Positions 24,714 to 33,571 of a stretch of 64,000 bases of DNA are shown here, piece by piece; the stretch's first letter is position 1; each line of letters starts with the position of its first letter. Source of the stretch: Pseudomonas frederiksbergensis (GTDB taxonomy: Bacteria; Pseudomonadota; Gammaproteobacteria; Pseudomonadales; Pseudomonadaceae); the NCBI RefSeq assembly GCF_003732665.1, contig NZ_MOBP01000015.1:1-64000 (forward strand). The letters are read 5' to 3'. The translations under genes and the position numbers were made by a program. The notes below the pieces were generated by a model that was not told the origin of the DNA, made no database searches, and saw nothing but the letters and a program-made list of their open reading frames with translations.

Positions 24714-25781
24714 ATGAAACAGCTTTTCCTGGCATCACTGTTAGGCTCGACCATTGCCATGTGCACCGCCGCCATGGCTGCTGATACGGATTTGAAAACT
24801 CTGGAAGCCGCTGCGAAAGCGGAAGGCGCCGTCAACAGCGTCGGCATGCCCGATGACTGGGCCAACTGGAAAGGCACCTGGGACGACCTGGCCAAGAACT
24901 ACGGCCTGAAGCACATCGACACCGACATGAGCTCGGCCCAGGAAATCGCCAAGTTCGCCGCTGAAAAAGACAACGCCAGCGCCGACATCGGCGACGTCGG
25001 TGCCGCCTTCGGCCCGATCGCGGTCAAGCAAGGCGTGGTGCAACCGTACAAGCCAAGCACTTGGGAACAAGTCCCGGACTGGGCCAAGGATAAGGACGGC
25101 AACTGGGCTCTGGCCTACACCGGCACCATCGCATTCATCGTCAACAAAAAGCTGCTGCACGGTTCCGAAGCCCCAACCAAATGGGCTGACCTCAAGACCG
25201 GCAAATACAAAGTCTCCATCGGTGACGTGAGCACTGCCGCCCAAGCCGCCAACGGCGTACTGGCCGCTGCACTGGCCAACGGCGGTGACGAGAAAAACCT
25301 GCAACCAGCGCTGTTGCTGTTCGCAGACATCGCCAAGCAAGGTCGCCTGTCGATGGCCAACCCGACCATCGCCACCATGGAAAAAGGCGAGATCGAAGTC
25401 GGCGTGGTCTGGGACTTCAACGGCCTGAGCTACAAAGCCAAGATGGCCAACCCGGATGACTACGTTGTGCTGATTCCATCGGATGGCTCGGTGATTTCCG
25501 GCTACACCACCATCATCAACAAATACGCGAAAAATCCGAACGCCGCCAAGCTGACCCGCGAATACATCTTCAGCGACGCCGGCCAGATCAACCTGGCACG
25601 CGGCAATGCCCGCCCGATCCGCGCCGAGCACCTGCAACTGCCGGCCGACGTCCAGGCCAAGCTGCTGCCGAATGAGCAGTACAAAAAAGTAACGCCGATC
25701 AAAGATGCCGATGCATGGGAAAAGACTTCCAAGGCCCTGCCGCAGAAGTGGAACGAAGAAGTCATCGTAGAAATGAAGTGA
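24714..25781 (+). CDS. ABC importer periplasmic substrate-binding protein
   Basis: A 355-residue precursor with a signal peptide (first about 22 residues, ending AMA). The mature protein has the family-1 extracellular binding protein plan: KTLEAAAKAEGAVNSVG, ADIGDVGAA, a WALAYTGTIAFIVNK hinge-type segment, a middle GEIEVGVVWDFNG and SGYTTIINKYAKNPNAAK near the C-terminus. This resembles binding proteins for iron, polyamines and 2-aminoethylphosphonate. First gene of the importer operon, preceded by AAGGAG and by an operator at 24657. A REP pair separates it from the next gene and may allow higher expression of this gene alone. Substrate unknown; a phosphorus-containing compound is inferred from neighbours. 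Confidence 0.88.
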   Translation: MKQLFLASLLGSTIAMCTAAMAADTDLKTLEAAAKAEGAVNSVGMPDDWANWKGTWDDLAKNYGLKHIDTDMSSAQEIAKFAAEKDNASADIGDVGAAFGPIAVKQGVVQPYKPSTWEQVPDWAKDKDGNWALAYTGTIAFIVNKKLLHGSEAPTKWADLKTGKYKVSIGDVSTAAQAANGVLAAALANGGDEKNLQPALLLFADIAKQGRLSMANPTIATMEKGEIEVGVVWDFNGLSYKAKMANPDDYVVLIPSDGSVISGYTTIINKYAKNPNAAKLTREYIFSDAGQINLARGNARPIRAEHLQLPADVQAKLLPNEQYKKVTPIKDADAWEKTSKALPQKWNEEVIVEMK

Positions 25782-25790
25782 TGCTTCATC

Positions 25791-25880
25791 TGTAGGAGCG
25801 AGGCTTGCCCGCGAAGACGGTTTTACATTCAACACATGTGTTGACTGACACACCGCCTTCGCGAGCAAGCCCGCTCCCAC
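25791..25880. repeat. REP inverted pair
   Basis: Arms TGTAGGAGCGAGGCTTGCCC and GCGAGCAAGCCCGCTCCCACA with interior TTCAACACATGTGTTGACTG, itself a palindrome. Lies between the binding-protein gene and the hydrolase gene within one operon. Confidence 0.88.
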
Positions 25881-25938
25881 ACAGGACCGAGTGAAGCCAG
25901 CGTTTTTCGAATTTCTGTTTTGCGGAGTCATCGCCCCT

Positions 25939-26745
25939 ATGAAGCACAACGTCATCCTTGTCGTGCTCGACGGCCTCAATTACGAGGTTGCGCGCCACGC
26001 CATGGGGCACCTGCAGGCTTACGTCGGCGCAGGACGCGCAGCGCTCTACAAACTGGAGTGCGAACTGCCGGCCCTGTCCCGACCGCTGTATGAATGCATC
26101 CTGACCGGCGTTACGCCGATCGACAGCGGCATCGTCCACAACAACGTCTCGCGCCTGTCCAACCAGCGCAGCATTTATCACTACGCCCGCGACGCCGGCC
26201 TGACCACTGCGGCGGCGGCCTATCACTGGGTCAGCGAGCTGTACAACCGTTCGCCGTTCGTAGCCGCCCGGGACCGTCACACCGACAACCCGGAACTGCC
26301 GATCCAGCACGGTCATTTCTACTGGAGCGATCACTACCCCGATTCGCACCTGTTCGCCGACGCGGAACACCTGCGCCTGCGCCACGCGCCAAACTTTCTG
26401 CTGATTCACCCGATGAACATCGACGACGCCGGGCACAAGCACGGCCTCGACACCCCGCAATACCGCAACAGTGCGCGCTCGGCGGACATCATCCTCGCCG
26501 ATTACCTGCAAGGCTGGCTCGACGCCGGTTACCAGGTGCTGGTGACCGCCGACCACGGCATGAACAACGACCGCTCCCATAACGGCCTGCTGCCAGAGGA
26601 ACGGGAAGTGCCGCTGTTCGTCCTCGGCGACGCCTTCAACTTCAACGCCGGCGCCGCACCGAAGCAGACGCAGATCTGCGGCACCGTCTGCGAACTGCTC
26701 GGCGTGGCCCACGACAAACCTGTGTGCCGGGAGCTGCTCAAGTGA
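25939..26745 (+). CDS. Alkaline-phosphatase-superfamily hydrolase (NPP/phosphonate-hydrolase-like)
   Basis: A 268-residue cytoplasmic protein (no signal peptide) with the metal motifs of the NPP/phosphopentomutase-like branch. Metal site residues appear in VVLDGLN (Asp near 10), NIDDAGHKHG near 160 and TADHGMNND near 200. Where family members usually have a Thr nucleophile followed by P, this has LSRPLYECILTG, suggesting Ser as nucleophile. It should cleave a phosphodiester, phosphonate or pyrophosphate bond. I start at ATG 25939; the frame extends upstream into REP. Its stop overlaps the next permease start (GTGA), so it is translated with the importer and probably acts on the imported molecule. 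Confidence 0.8.
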   Translation: MKHNVILVVLDGLNYEVARHAMGHLQAYVGAGRAALYKLECELPALSRPLYECILTGVTPIDSGIVHNNVSRLSNQRSIYHYARDAGLTTAAAAYHWVSELYNRSPFVAARDRHTDNPELPIQHGHFYWSDHYPDSHLFADAEHLRLRHAPNFLLIHPMNIDDAGHKHGLDTPQYRNSARSADIILADYLQGWLDAGYQVLVTADHGMNNDRSHNGLLPEEREVPLFVLGDAFNFNAGAAPKQTQICGTVCELLGVAHDKPVCRELLK

Positions 26746-27587
26746 ACTCCATCATCCGCGGCAAATGGCTGGCAGCGTTATGCCTGGTGCCCTTCGCACT
26801 GTTCTTTATCGTGTTCGAGATCGCCCCGCTGGTGTGGGTGATGATCAACAGCCTGCAATCGGAAGAGTTCGGCTGGGGCATCGAAAACTTCACCAAGATC
26901 TTCAGTTCGAAGTTCTACCTGCAGGCGATCCAGTACAGCCTTGAGATCAGTTTCTGGTCCAGCGTATTCGGGATCATCATCGCGGTGCTCGGCGCTTACT
27001 CCCTGCGTCGGGTCGACTCGAAACTGCGCAACTTCGTCAACGCCTTCGCCAACATGACCAGCAACTTCGCCGGCGTGCCCCTGGCCTTCGCGTTCATCAT
27101 TCTGCTGGGCTTCAACGGCAGTTTCACGATCATGTTGAAGCAGGCCGGGATCATTCAGGATTTCAACCTGTACTCGAAAACCGGGCTGATCATTCTCTAC
27201 ACCTACTTCCAGATTCCCCTGGGTGTGCTGCTGCTCTACCCGGCCTTCGATGCGTTGCGCGAAGACTGGCGCGAGTCCGCCGAACTGCTCGGTGCCAATG
27301 GCTGGCAATACTGGCGCCATATCGGCTTGCCGGTGCTGACCCCGGCGTTGCTCGGCACCTTCGTGATCCTGCTGGCCAACGCCCTCGGCGCCTACGCCAC
27401 GGTGTACGCCTTGACCACCGGCAACTTCAACGTGCTGCCGATCCGCATCGCAGCGATGGTGTCCGGCGACATTTCCCTCGATCCAAACCTGGCCAGTGCC
27501 CTGGCCGTGGTGCTGGTGGCGTTGATGACCCTGGTGACCGTCGTGCATCAGTTGCTGTTGAAGAGGAGCTACCATGTCTCGCGCTGA
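26742..27587 (+). CDS. ABC importer permease 1
   Basis: A 281-residue inner-membrane permease of the binding-protein-dependent type, with about six membrane segments and the EAA-loop sequence ESAELLGANGWQYWRHIGLPVL near residue 185, which docks the ATPase. GTG 26742 overlaps the hydrolase stop. Its 3' end overlaps permease 2 by 14 bp. The family resembles PhnU/PotB-type permeases. Confidence 0.9.
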   Translation: MNSIIRGKWLAALCLVPFALFFIVFEIAPLVWVMINSLQSEEFGWGIENFTKIFSSKFYLQAIQYSLEISFWSSVFGIIIAVLGAYSLRRVDSKLRNFVNAFANMTSNFAGVPLAFAFIILLGFNGSFTIMLKQAGIIQDFNLYSKTGLIILYTYFQIPLGVLLLYPAFDALREDWRESAELLGANGWQYWRHIGLPVLTPALLGTFVILLANALGAYATVYALTTGNFNVLPIRIAAMVSGDISLDPNLASALAVVLVALMTLVTVVHQLLLKRSYHVSR

Positions 27588-28374
27588 TTTAGGGCCTGTG
27601 GGCGTCTACCACCGGGTCGTGGTGTATCTGCTGTTCGCCATTCTGTTGCTGCCGCTGGCCGGCACGCTGATCTACTCGATTGCCAGCAGTTGGTCGGCGA
27701 CCATCCTGCCCAGTGGCTTCACCCTTAAATGGTATGTGCAACTGTGGAGCGATCCGCGCTTTCTGCATGCTTTCGGGCAGTCGCTGCTGGTGTGCGTCGG
27801 CGCGCTGATTCTGTCGGTGGTGCTGATTCTGCCGCTGCTGTTCGTGGTGCATTACCACTTCCCCAAGCTCGATGCGCTGATGAACATCCTGATCCTGCTG
27901 CCCTTCGCGGTGCCGCCGGTGGTGTCGTCGGTGGGGTTGCTGCAACTCTACGGTTCCGGACCGTTTGCCATGGTGGGAACGCCGTGGATCCTGATCGGTT
28001 GCTACTTCACCGTGGCGCTGCCGTTCATGTACCGGGCGATCACCAACAACCTGCAAGCGATCAACCTGCGCGACCTGATGGACGCCGCGCAACTGCTCGG
28101 TGCCAGCACCTTTCAAGCGGCGATCCTGGTGGTGCTGCCGAACCTGCGCAAGGGCTTGATGGTGGCGTTGCTGCTGTCGTTCTCGTTCCTGTTCGGCGAG
28201 TTCGTGTTCGCCAACATCCTCGTCGGCACCCGCTACGAAACCCTGCAGGTCTACCTCAACAACATGCGTAACAGCAGCGGCCATTTCACCAGTGCGCTGG
28301 TGATTTCCTACTTCTTCTTTGTGCTGGTTCTGACCTGGGCGGCCAATATCTTGAACAAGGACAAAAGCGAATGA
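27574..28374 (+). CDS. ABC importer permease 2
   Basis: A 266-residue second permease with about six membrane segments and the EAA-loop sequence MDAAQLLGASTFQAAILVVLP near residue 169. ATG 27574 follows AGGAG inside the end of permease 1, and its stop overlaps the ATPase start (ATGA). It pairs with permease 1 as a heterodimer. Confidence 0.9.
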   Translation: MSRADLGPVGVYHRVVVYLLFAILLLPLAGTLIYSIASSWSATILPSGFTLKWYVQLWSDPRFLHAFGQSLLVCVGALILSVVLILPLLFVVHYHFPKLDALMNILILLPFAVPPVVSSVGLLQLYGSGPFAMVGTPWILIGCYFTVALPFMYRAITNNLQAINLRDLMDAAQLLGASTFQAAILVVLPNLRKGLMVALLLSFSFLFGEFVFANILVGTRYETLQVYLNNMRNSSGHFTSALVISYFFFVLVLTWAANILNKDKSE

Positions 28375-29360
28375 GCTATGTCAGCGTCCAACACCTTCAA
28401 AAGAATTACGCGGGCACTACGGTGTTCAGCGATATCAACTGCGAGATCCAGAAGGGCGAGTTCGTCACCCTCCTCGGCCCATCCGGTTGCGGCAAGTCCA
28501 CGCTGCTGCGTTGCATCGCCGGGCTGACTTCGGTGGATGGCGGCAAGATCCTGCTTGATGGCGTCGATATCGTGCCGCTGAGCCCGCAGAAACGCGGGAT
28601 CGGCATGGTGTTCCAGAGCTACGCCCTGTTCCCGAACATGACCGTGGAGCAGAACGTCGCGTTCGGTTTGCGCATGCAAAAGGTCAACGCCGACGACAGC
28701 CACAAACGCGTCGCAGAAGTGCTGAAACTGGTGGAGTTGAACGACTTTGCCTCGCGCTATCCCCATCAAATGTCCGGTGGCCAATGCCAGCGTGTGGCCC
28801 TGGCCCGCTCGCTGGTCACCCGGCCACGGTTGCTGCTGCTGGATGAACCCTTGTCGGCCCTGGACGCGCGGATTCGCAAGCACTTGCGCGAACAGATTCG
28901 TGCGATCCAGCGCGAACTCGGCTTGACTACGATTTTCGTCACACACGATCAGGAAGAAGCTCTGACCATGTCTGATCGCATTTTTCTGATGAATCAGGGA
29001 AAAATCGTACAAAGCGGCGATGCCGAAACCCTCTACACCGCGCCAGTGGATGTGTTCGCTGCCGGTTTCATCGGCAACTACAACCTGCTGGACGCCGACG
29101 CCGCCTCGAAGCTGCTGCAACGGCCGATCAGCCACCGCATCGCGATTCGCCCGGAAGCCATCGAACTGAGCCTCAACGGCGAACTCGATGCGCAGATTCG
29201 CAGCCATAGCCTGCTGGGTAACGTGATTCGCTACCGGATCGAAGCCCGGGGCGTGGAATTGGTGGTGGATGTGCTCAACCGCTCTGCGGCCGATCTGCAT
29301 CCCGATGGTCAGCGCCTGGCACTTTCCATCGATCCGACGGCCCTGTGTGAGGTAGCCTGA
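28371..29360 (+). CDS. ABC importer ATPase
   Basis: A 329-residue ATP-binding subunit. Walker A GPSGCGKST near residue 36, Q-loop VFQSYALFPNMTV, signature MSGGQCQRVALARS near 130, Walker B LLLLDEPLSALD and switch histidine in THDQEEALTMSD are all intact. The C-terminal 80 residues form a TOBE-type domain, as in PotA/PhnT/FbpC-like ATPases. Start overlaps the permease 2 stop. Energises import through the two permeases. Confidence 0.93.
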   Translation: MSYVSVQHLQKNYAGTTVFSDINCEIQKGEFVTLLGPSGCGKSTLLRCIAGLTSVDGGKILLDGVDIVPLSPQKRGIGMVFQSYALFPNMTVEQNVAFGLRMQKVNADDSHKRVAEVLKLVELNDFASRYPHQMSGGQCQRVALARSLVTRPRLLLLDEPLSALDARIRKHLREQIRAIQRELGLTTIFVTHDQEEALTMSDRIFLMNQGKIVQSGDAETLYTAPVDVFAAGFIGNYNLLDADAASKLLQRPISHRIAIRPEAIELSLNGELDAQIRSHSLLGNVIRYRIEARGVELVVDVLNRSAADLHPDGQRLALSIDPTALCEVA

Positions 29361-29394
29361 TGCCTTTGCTGATGTTGAAGAGAGAACTGCACTG

Positions 29395-30048
29395 ATGGCC
29401 CTGGCAATTTTTGATCTGGACGAAACCCTGATCCACGGCGACTGCGCCACCCTCTGGAGCGAGCAGATGGGCCGCTTGGGCTGGGTCGATCCCGAATCGT
29501 TCATGCGGCAGAACAACGAACTGATGGACGCCTACAGCCACGGCAAGCTGCGGATGGAGGACTACATGACCTTCAGCCTGGAACCGATGATCGGCCGCAC
29601 CCCGGAAGAGGTCGATCACTTGGTAGGCCCGTGGGTCGAAGATTTCATCGAGCCGATTATCTTCAGCGACGCCACCAAAACCATCGCCGCCCACCGCAAG
29701 GCCGGCGACCGGATCCTGGTGATCTCGGCGTCGGGCACGCACCTTGTGCGGCCGATTGCCGATCGCCTGGGTATTGATGAGATTCTGGGGATTGAACTGG
29801 AAGTGGCGCATGGGGTTTATAGCGGCCACACGGTCGGCACCCTGACCTACCGCGAAGGCAAGATCACCCGGTTGCTGGAATGGCTGGATGCCGAAGAGGA
29901 AAACCTGGAAGGCGCGAGTTTCTATTCGGACTCACGCAATGATTTGCCGTTGTTGCTGAAGGTGGATTTCCCGCACGTGGTGAACCCGGACCCGGTGTTG
30001 CTGGAACATGCCCAGAAGGCTGGCTGGCCAATCCACCTCTGGAAATAA
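29395..30048 (+). CDS. HAD-superfamily phosphatase (subclass IB)
   Basis: A 217-residue cytoplasmic HAD hydrolase. Motif I FDLDETL (nucleophile Asp at about 6), motif II ISASGTH near 112, motif III lysine in YREGKITR and motif IV YSDSRNDLPLL near 181 are all present, with a helical cap between motifs I and II as in SerB/CicA-like enzymes. It ends the importer operon, 34 bp after the ATPase gene. I infer that it dephosphorylates the monoester left after the phosphatase-superfamily hydrolase acts on the imported compound; a phosphoserine-type or glycerol-phosphate-type substrate are possibilities only. Confidence 0.87.
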   Translation: MALAIFDLDETLIHGDCATLWSEQMGRLGWVDPESFMRQNNELMDAYSHGKLRMEDYMTFSLEPMIGRTPEEVDHLVGPWVEDFIEPIIFSDATKTIAAHRKAGDRILVISASGTHLVRPIADRLGIDEILGIELEVAHGVYSGHTVGTLTYREGKITRLLEWLDAEEENLEGASFYSDSRNDLPLLLKVDFPHVVNPDPVLLEHAQKAGWPIHLWK

Positions 30049-30059
30049 CCCGCGCCCCC

Positions 30060-30254
30060 GTAGGAGCGAGGCTTGCCCGCGAAGAACGATGACGCGGTTT
30101 AACAGATGCACCGCGTCGTCTCATTCGCGGGCAAGCCTCGCTCCTACAGGGATTGTGCTGAACCTGTGGGAGCGGGCTTGCTCGCGAATGCAGACTGACA
30201 TTCAACACATCTGTTGACTGACACACCGCTTTCGCGAGCAAGCCCGCTCCCACA
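30060..30254. repeat. Two adjacent REP inverted pairs
   Basis: First pair 30060-30149 (GGAGCGAGGCTTGCCCGCGA arms) has an interior inverted repeat GACGCGGT ... ACCGCGTC. Second pair 30165-30254 (GGGAGCGGGCTTGCTCGCGA arms) has the TTCAACACATCTGTTGACTG interior. Located between convergent genes. Confidence 0.88.
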
Positions 30255-30266
30255 GGGAAAAGGGAA

Positions 30267-31229
30267 TCAGGTCAGGGTTTCGTCGATCACCAACACCAAT
30301 TTCCCCGCCACCGTGTTACTCGCCAACTCCGCAAACGCGGCTTCCGCATCCTTGATCGGGAATGCCTTGGCCAACTGCGGCTTCAACCGCCCTTCGGCAA
30401 ACAACGGCCACACATGCTGGCTCAAATCACTGAACACATCCGCCTTGAACTGATCATCGCGACTGCGCAGCGTCGAGCCGAGGAACTGCACGCGTTTGCC
30501 CAACACCTGCGCCAGGTCCAGTTTCGCCTCACGCCCGCCCATCAAACCGATCAACACCCAGCGACCATCCAGCGCCATCAACTTGAGATTCAGCGCCGCG
30601 TAATTGCCGCCCACCGGATCCAGGATCACATTGAACGGCCCCAGGTCATTCAAGCTTTCCAGATCCCCGGTGCGCACCACCCCACCCTGGGCGCCCAGGG
30701 CTTCGCAGTACGCCAAACGCTCGGCGGACCCGACGCTGACCCAGCACGGGTTGCCAAACGCCTTGCACAACTGAATGGCGGCTGAACCGATTCCACTTGC
30801 CCCGGCGTGCAGCAGAACTTTCTCACCGGGTTTGAGGCCGGCCAGATGAAATAAATTTAACCAAACAGTCGCGTACACCTCGGGCAACGCTGCTGCCTCG
30901 GCCAGCGACAAACCTTCCGGCACCGGCAGCACATGCCGTCCGTCGACAACCACCTCTTCGGCCATCCCACCCCCGGCCAGCAAGGCGCAAACCCTATCCC
31001 CGACCTGCCAGGACGAGCCCGCGCCGACCTCGCTGATGACCCCGGAACACTCAAGACCCAGCACTTGACTGGCTCCCGGCGGGGGCGGATACAGGCCCGC
31101 CTTCTGTAACAAATCGGCGCGATTGAGGCCCGCTGCCGCCACTCGGATGCGAACTTGTCCTACATCGCATGTAGGACTCGGCTCTTCAACCCACTCCACT
31201 TGACCGTCAACGCCTTGCAATGCTTTCAC
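30267..31229 (-). CDS. Zinc-independent quinone oxidoreductase (MDR superfamily)
   Basis: A 320-residue NAD(P)H-dependent reductase of the quinone-oxidoreductase/PIG3 group. AAGLNRADLLQKAGLYPPPPG at the N-terminus, the LHAGASGIGSAAIQLCKAFG Rossmann motif near 140 and VILDPVGG near 200 identify it; zinc ligands of alcohol dehydrogenases are absent. Length is normal. Divergent from prc, as for PA3256/PA3257 in P. aeruginosa (from memory). Natural substrate unknown. Confidence 0.9.
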   Translation of the reverse strand: MKALQGVDGQVEWVEEPSPTCDVGQVRIRVAAAGLNRADLLQKAGLYPPPPGASQVLGLECSGVISEVGAGSSWQVGDRVCALLAGGGMAEEVVVDGRHVLPVPEGLSLAEAAALPEVYATVWLNLFHLAGLKPGEKVLLHAGASGIGSAAIQLCKAFGNPCWVSVGSAERLAYCEALGAQGGVVRTGDLESLNDLGPFNVILDPVGGNYAALNLKLMALDGRWVLIGLMGGREAKLDLAQVLGKRVQFLGSTLRSRDDQFKADVFSDLSQHVWPLFAEGRLKPQLAKAFPIKDAEAAFAELASNTVAGKLVLVIDETLT

Positions 31230-31369
31230 AGTGCCTCCATAGTGAGTCTGGACTGAGCCCGTAGCTGTAGCGCCGGGCTTTCTTGCATTATGTGACCGGC
31301 CCTTTGTGGAACCGGCGACTTCAAAGACGGCCTAATATGCGTGATCAATTGTCCCCGCGTCGAATCAGC

Positions 31370-33451
31370 ATGAAGCAACTGTTTCCCAGCACTGCCCTAG
31401 CCCTATTTATTGGTATCGGCCTCTTGCCGTTGTCGAGCAATTCGTTTGCAGCCAATAGCTGGGACAACCTTCAGCCTGATCGTGACGAAGTGATCGCCAG
31501 CCTGAACGTGGTCGAGCTGCTCAAGCGCCACCACTACAGCAAGCCGCCGCTCGATGATGCGCGCTCGGTGATCATCTACGACAGCTACCTCAAGCTGCTG
31601 GACCCATCGCGCAGCTATTTCATGGCCAGCGACATTGCCGAATTCGACAAGTGGAAAACCCAGTTTGACGACTTCCTCAAAAGCGGCGACCTGAACGCCG
31701 GGTTCACCATCTACAAGCGCTACCTGGACCGCGTCAAAGCGCGTCTGGACTTCGCCCTTGCAGAGCTGAACAAAGGCGTCGACAAGATCGACTTCACCAC
31801 CAAGGAAACCTTGCTGATCGATCGCAAGGACGCTCCGTGGCTCAAGTCCACCGCAGAACTGGACGACCTGTGGCGCAAACGCGTTAAGGACGAAGTGCTG
31901 CGCCAGAAGATCGCCGGCAAGGATTCCAAGCAGATCCAGGAAACCCTGACCAAGCGCTACAAGAACCAGTTGGCGCGCCTGGACCAGACCCGTCCGGAAG
32001 ACATCTTCCAGGCGTACATCAACACCTTCGCCATGTCCTACGACCCGCACACCAACTATCTGTCGCCGGATAACGCGGAAAACTTCGACATCAACATGAG
32101 CCTGTCCCTCGAGGGCATCGGTGCCGTGTTGCAGAGCGATAACGACCAGGTGAAAGTCGTACGCCTGGTGCCTGCTGGCCCGGCCGACAAGACCAAAATG
32201 GTTGCCCCGGCCGACAAGATCATCGGCGTGGCCCAGGCCAACAAAGAGATGGTCGACGTGGTCGGCTGGCGCCTGGACGAAGTGGTCAAGCTGATCCGCG
32301 GCCCGAAAGGCACCGTGGTGCGCCTGGAAGTGATTCCGGCGAGCAATGCACCCAACGACCAGACCAGCAAAATCGTGCCGATCACCCGCGAAGCAGTGAA
32401 GCTTGAAGATCAGGCCGTTAAAAAGTCGATCCTCAACCTGAAACAGGACGGCAAGGACTACAAACTCGGCGTCATCGAGATCCCGGCCTTCTACCTGGAC
32501 TTCAAAGCGTTCCGCGCTGGCGATCCGGACTACAAGAGCACCACTCGCGACGTCAAGAAACTGCTGACCGAGTTGCAGAAAGACAAGGTCGACGGCGTGG
32601 TCATCGACCTGCGCAACAACGGCGGCGGTTCCTTGCAGGAAGCCACCGAGCTGACCAGTCTGTTCATCGACAAAGGTCCGACCGTACTCGTGCGTAACGC
32701 CGATGGCCGGGTCGATGTGCTGGAAGATGAAAACCCGGGTGCGTTCTACAAAGGCCCGATGGCGTTGCTGGTCAACCGCTTGTCAGCCTCGGCTTCGGAG
32801 ATCTTCGCCGGCGCCATGCAGGACTACCACCGCGCCTTGATCATCGGCGGCCAGACCTTCGGCAAAGGCACCGTGCAAACCATTCAGCCGCTGAACCATG
32901 GCGAACTGAAACTGACCCTGGCCAAGTTCTACCGGGTCTCCGGCCAGAGCACCCAGCACCAGGGCGTACTGCCGGATGTGGATTTCCCGTCGATCATCGA
33001 CACCAAGGAAATCGGCGAAAGCGCCCTGCCGGAAGCCATGCCGTGGGACACCATCAAGGCCTCGATCAAACCGGCGACCGACCCGTTCAAGCCTTACATC
33101 GCCGAGCTCAAATCCGAGCATGACGCGCGTTCGGCCAAAGACGCCGAGTTCGTGTTTATCCGTGACAAGTTGGCCCTGGCCCAGAAGCTGATGGAAGAAA
33201 AAACCGTCAGCCTCAACGAAGCGGATCGTCGCAAGCAACATGCCGACATCGAAGCCAAGCAACTGGTCATGGAAAACATCCGTCGCAAGGCCAAGGGCGA
33301 AGAACCGCTCAAAGAGCTGAAGAAAGAAGACGAAGATGCTATCGCGGCCGAACCGGACAAGATCAAGCCGGAAGACGACGCCTACCTCAGCGAGACCGGG
33401 CGAGTGCTGCTGGATTACCTGAAATTGAGCAACCAGGTGGCCAAGCACTAA
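31370..33451 (+). CDS. prc: Carboxy-terminal processing protease Prc
   Basis: A 693-residue periplasmic S41 protease that degrades tagged or misfolded proteins; in P. aeruginosa the orthologue (AlgO) can affect MucA and alginate. Signal peptide covers about 25 residues (ending FAA). A PDZ domain with MSLSLEGIGAVLQ lies near 235-330. The catalytic site shows LVNRLSASASEIFAGA with the Ser near 465 and GQTFGKGTVQ with the Lys. A tail-domain of about 150 charged residues (DUF3340-like) ends the protein. I start at ATG 31370 because it gives the signal peptide; ATG 31337 is an alternative. A strong terminator follows. Confidence 0.94.
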   Translation: MKQLFPSTALALFIGIGLLPLSSNSFAANSWDNLQPDRDEVIASLNVVELLKRHHYSKPPLDDARSVIIYDSYLKLLDPSRSYFMASDIAEFDKWKTQFDDFLKSGDLNAGFTIYKRYLDRVKARLDFALAELNKGVDKIDFTTKETLLIDRKDAPWLKSTAELDDLWRKRVKDEVLRQKIAGKDSKQIQETLTKRYKNQLARLDQTRPEDIFQAYINTFAMSYDPHTNYLSPDNAENFDINMSLSLEGIGAVLQSDNDQVKVVRLVPAGPADKTKMVAPADKIIGVAQANKEMVDVVGWRLDEVVKLIRGPKGTVVRLEVIPASNAPNDQTSKIVPITREAVKLEDQAVKKSILNLKQDGKDYKLGVIEIPAFYLDFKAFRAGDPDYKSTTRDVKKLLTELQKDKVDGVVIDLRNNGGGSLQEATELTSLFIDKGPTVLVRNADGRVDVLEDENPGAFYKGPMALLVNRLSASASEIFAGAMQDYHRALIIGGQTFGKGTVQTIQPLNHGELKLTLAKFYRVSGQSTQHQGVLPDVDFPSIIDTKEIGESALPEAMPWDTIKASIKPATDPFKPYIAELKSEHDARSAKDAEFVFIRDKLALAQKLMEEKTVSLNEADRRKQHADIEAKQLVMENIRRKAKGEEPLKELKKEDEDAIAAEPDKIKPEDDAYLSETGRVLLDYLKLSNQVAKH

Positions 33452-33470
33452 CATGATGGCAATTTAATGC

Positions 33471-33490
33471 TGACGCTCCCCGGAGCGTCA
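33471..33490. repeat. Perfect 20-bp palindrome after prc
   Basis: TGACGCTCCC mirrored as GGGAGCGTCA with no loop and no T run. It may be a protein-binding site or RNA stem just before the terminator at 33520. Confidence 0.5.
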
Positions 33491-33519
33491 TCAAACAGTC
33501 ATCATTCTGTCGTGAAATG

Positions 33520-33555
33520 AAGGACTGGGAGCTAGCTGCTCCCAGTCCTTTTTTT
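33520..33555 (+). terminator. Strong rho-independent terminator of prc
   Basis: AAGGACTGGGAGC / GCTCCCAGTCCTT arms with a short TAGCT loop and a seven-T run, ending just before the next gene's start region. Confidence 0.92.
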
Positions 33556-33571
33556 ATCGCCAGAGATCGCC

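Noticed and set aside
24714..25781. Firm assignment as 2-aminoethylphosphonate binding protein (phnS)
   Set aside because: The fold fits several ligand classes and no phosphonatase or AEP transaminase gene is nearby, so no symbol was given.
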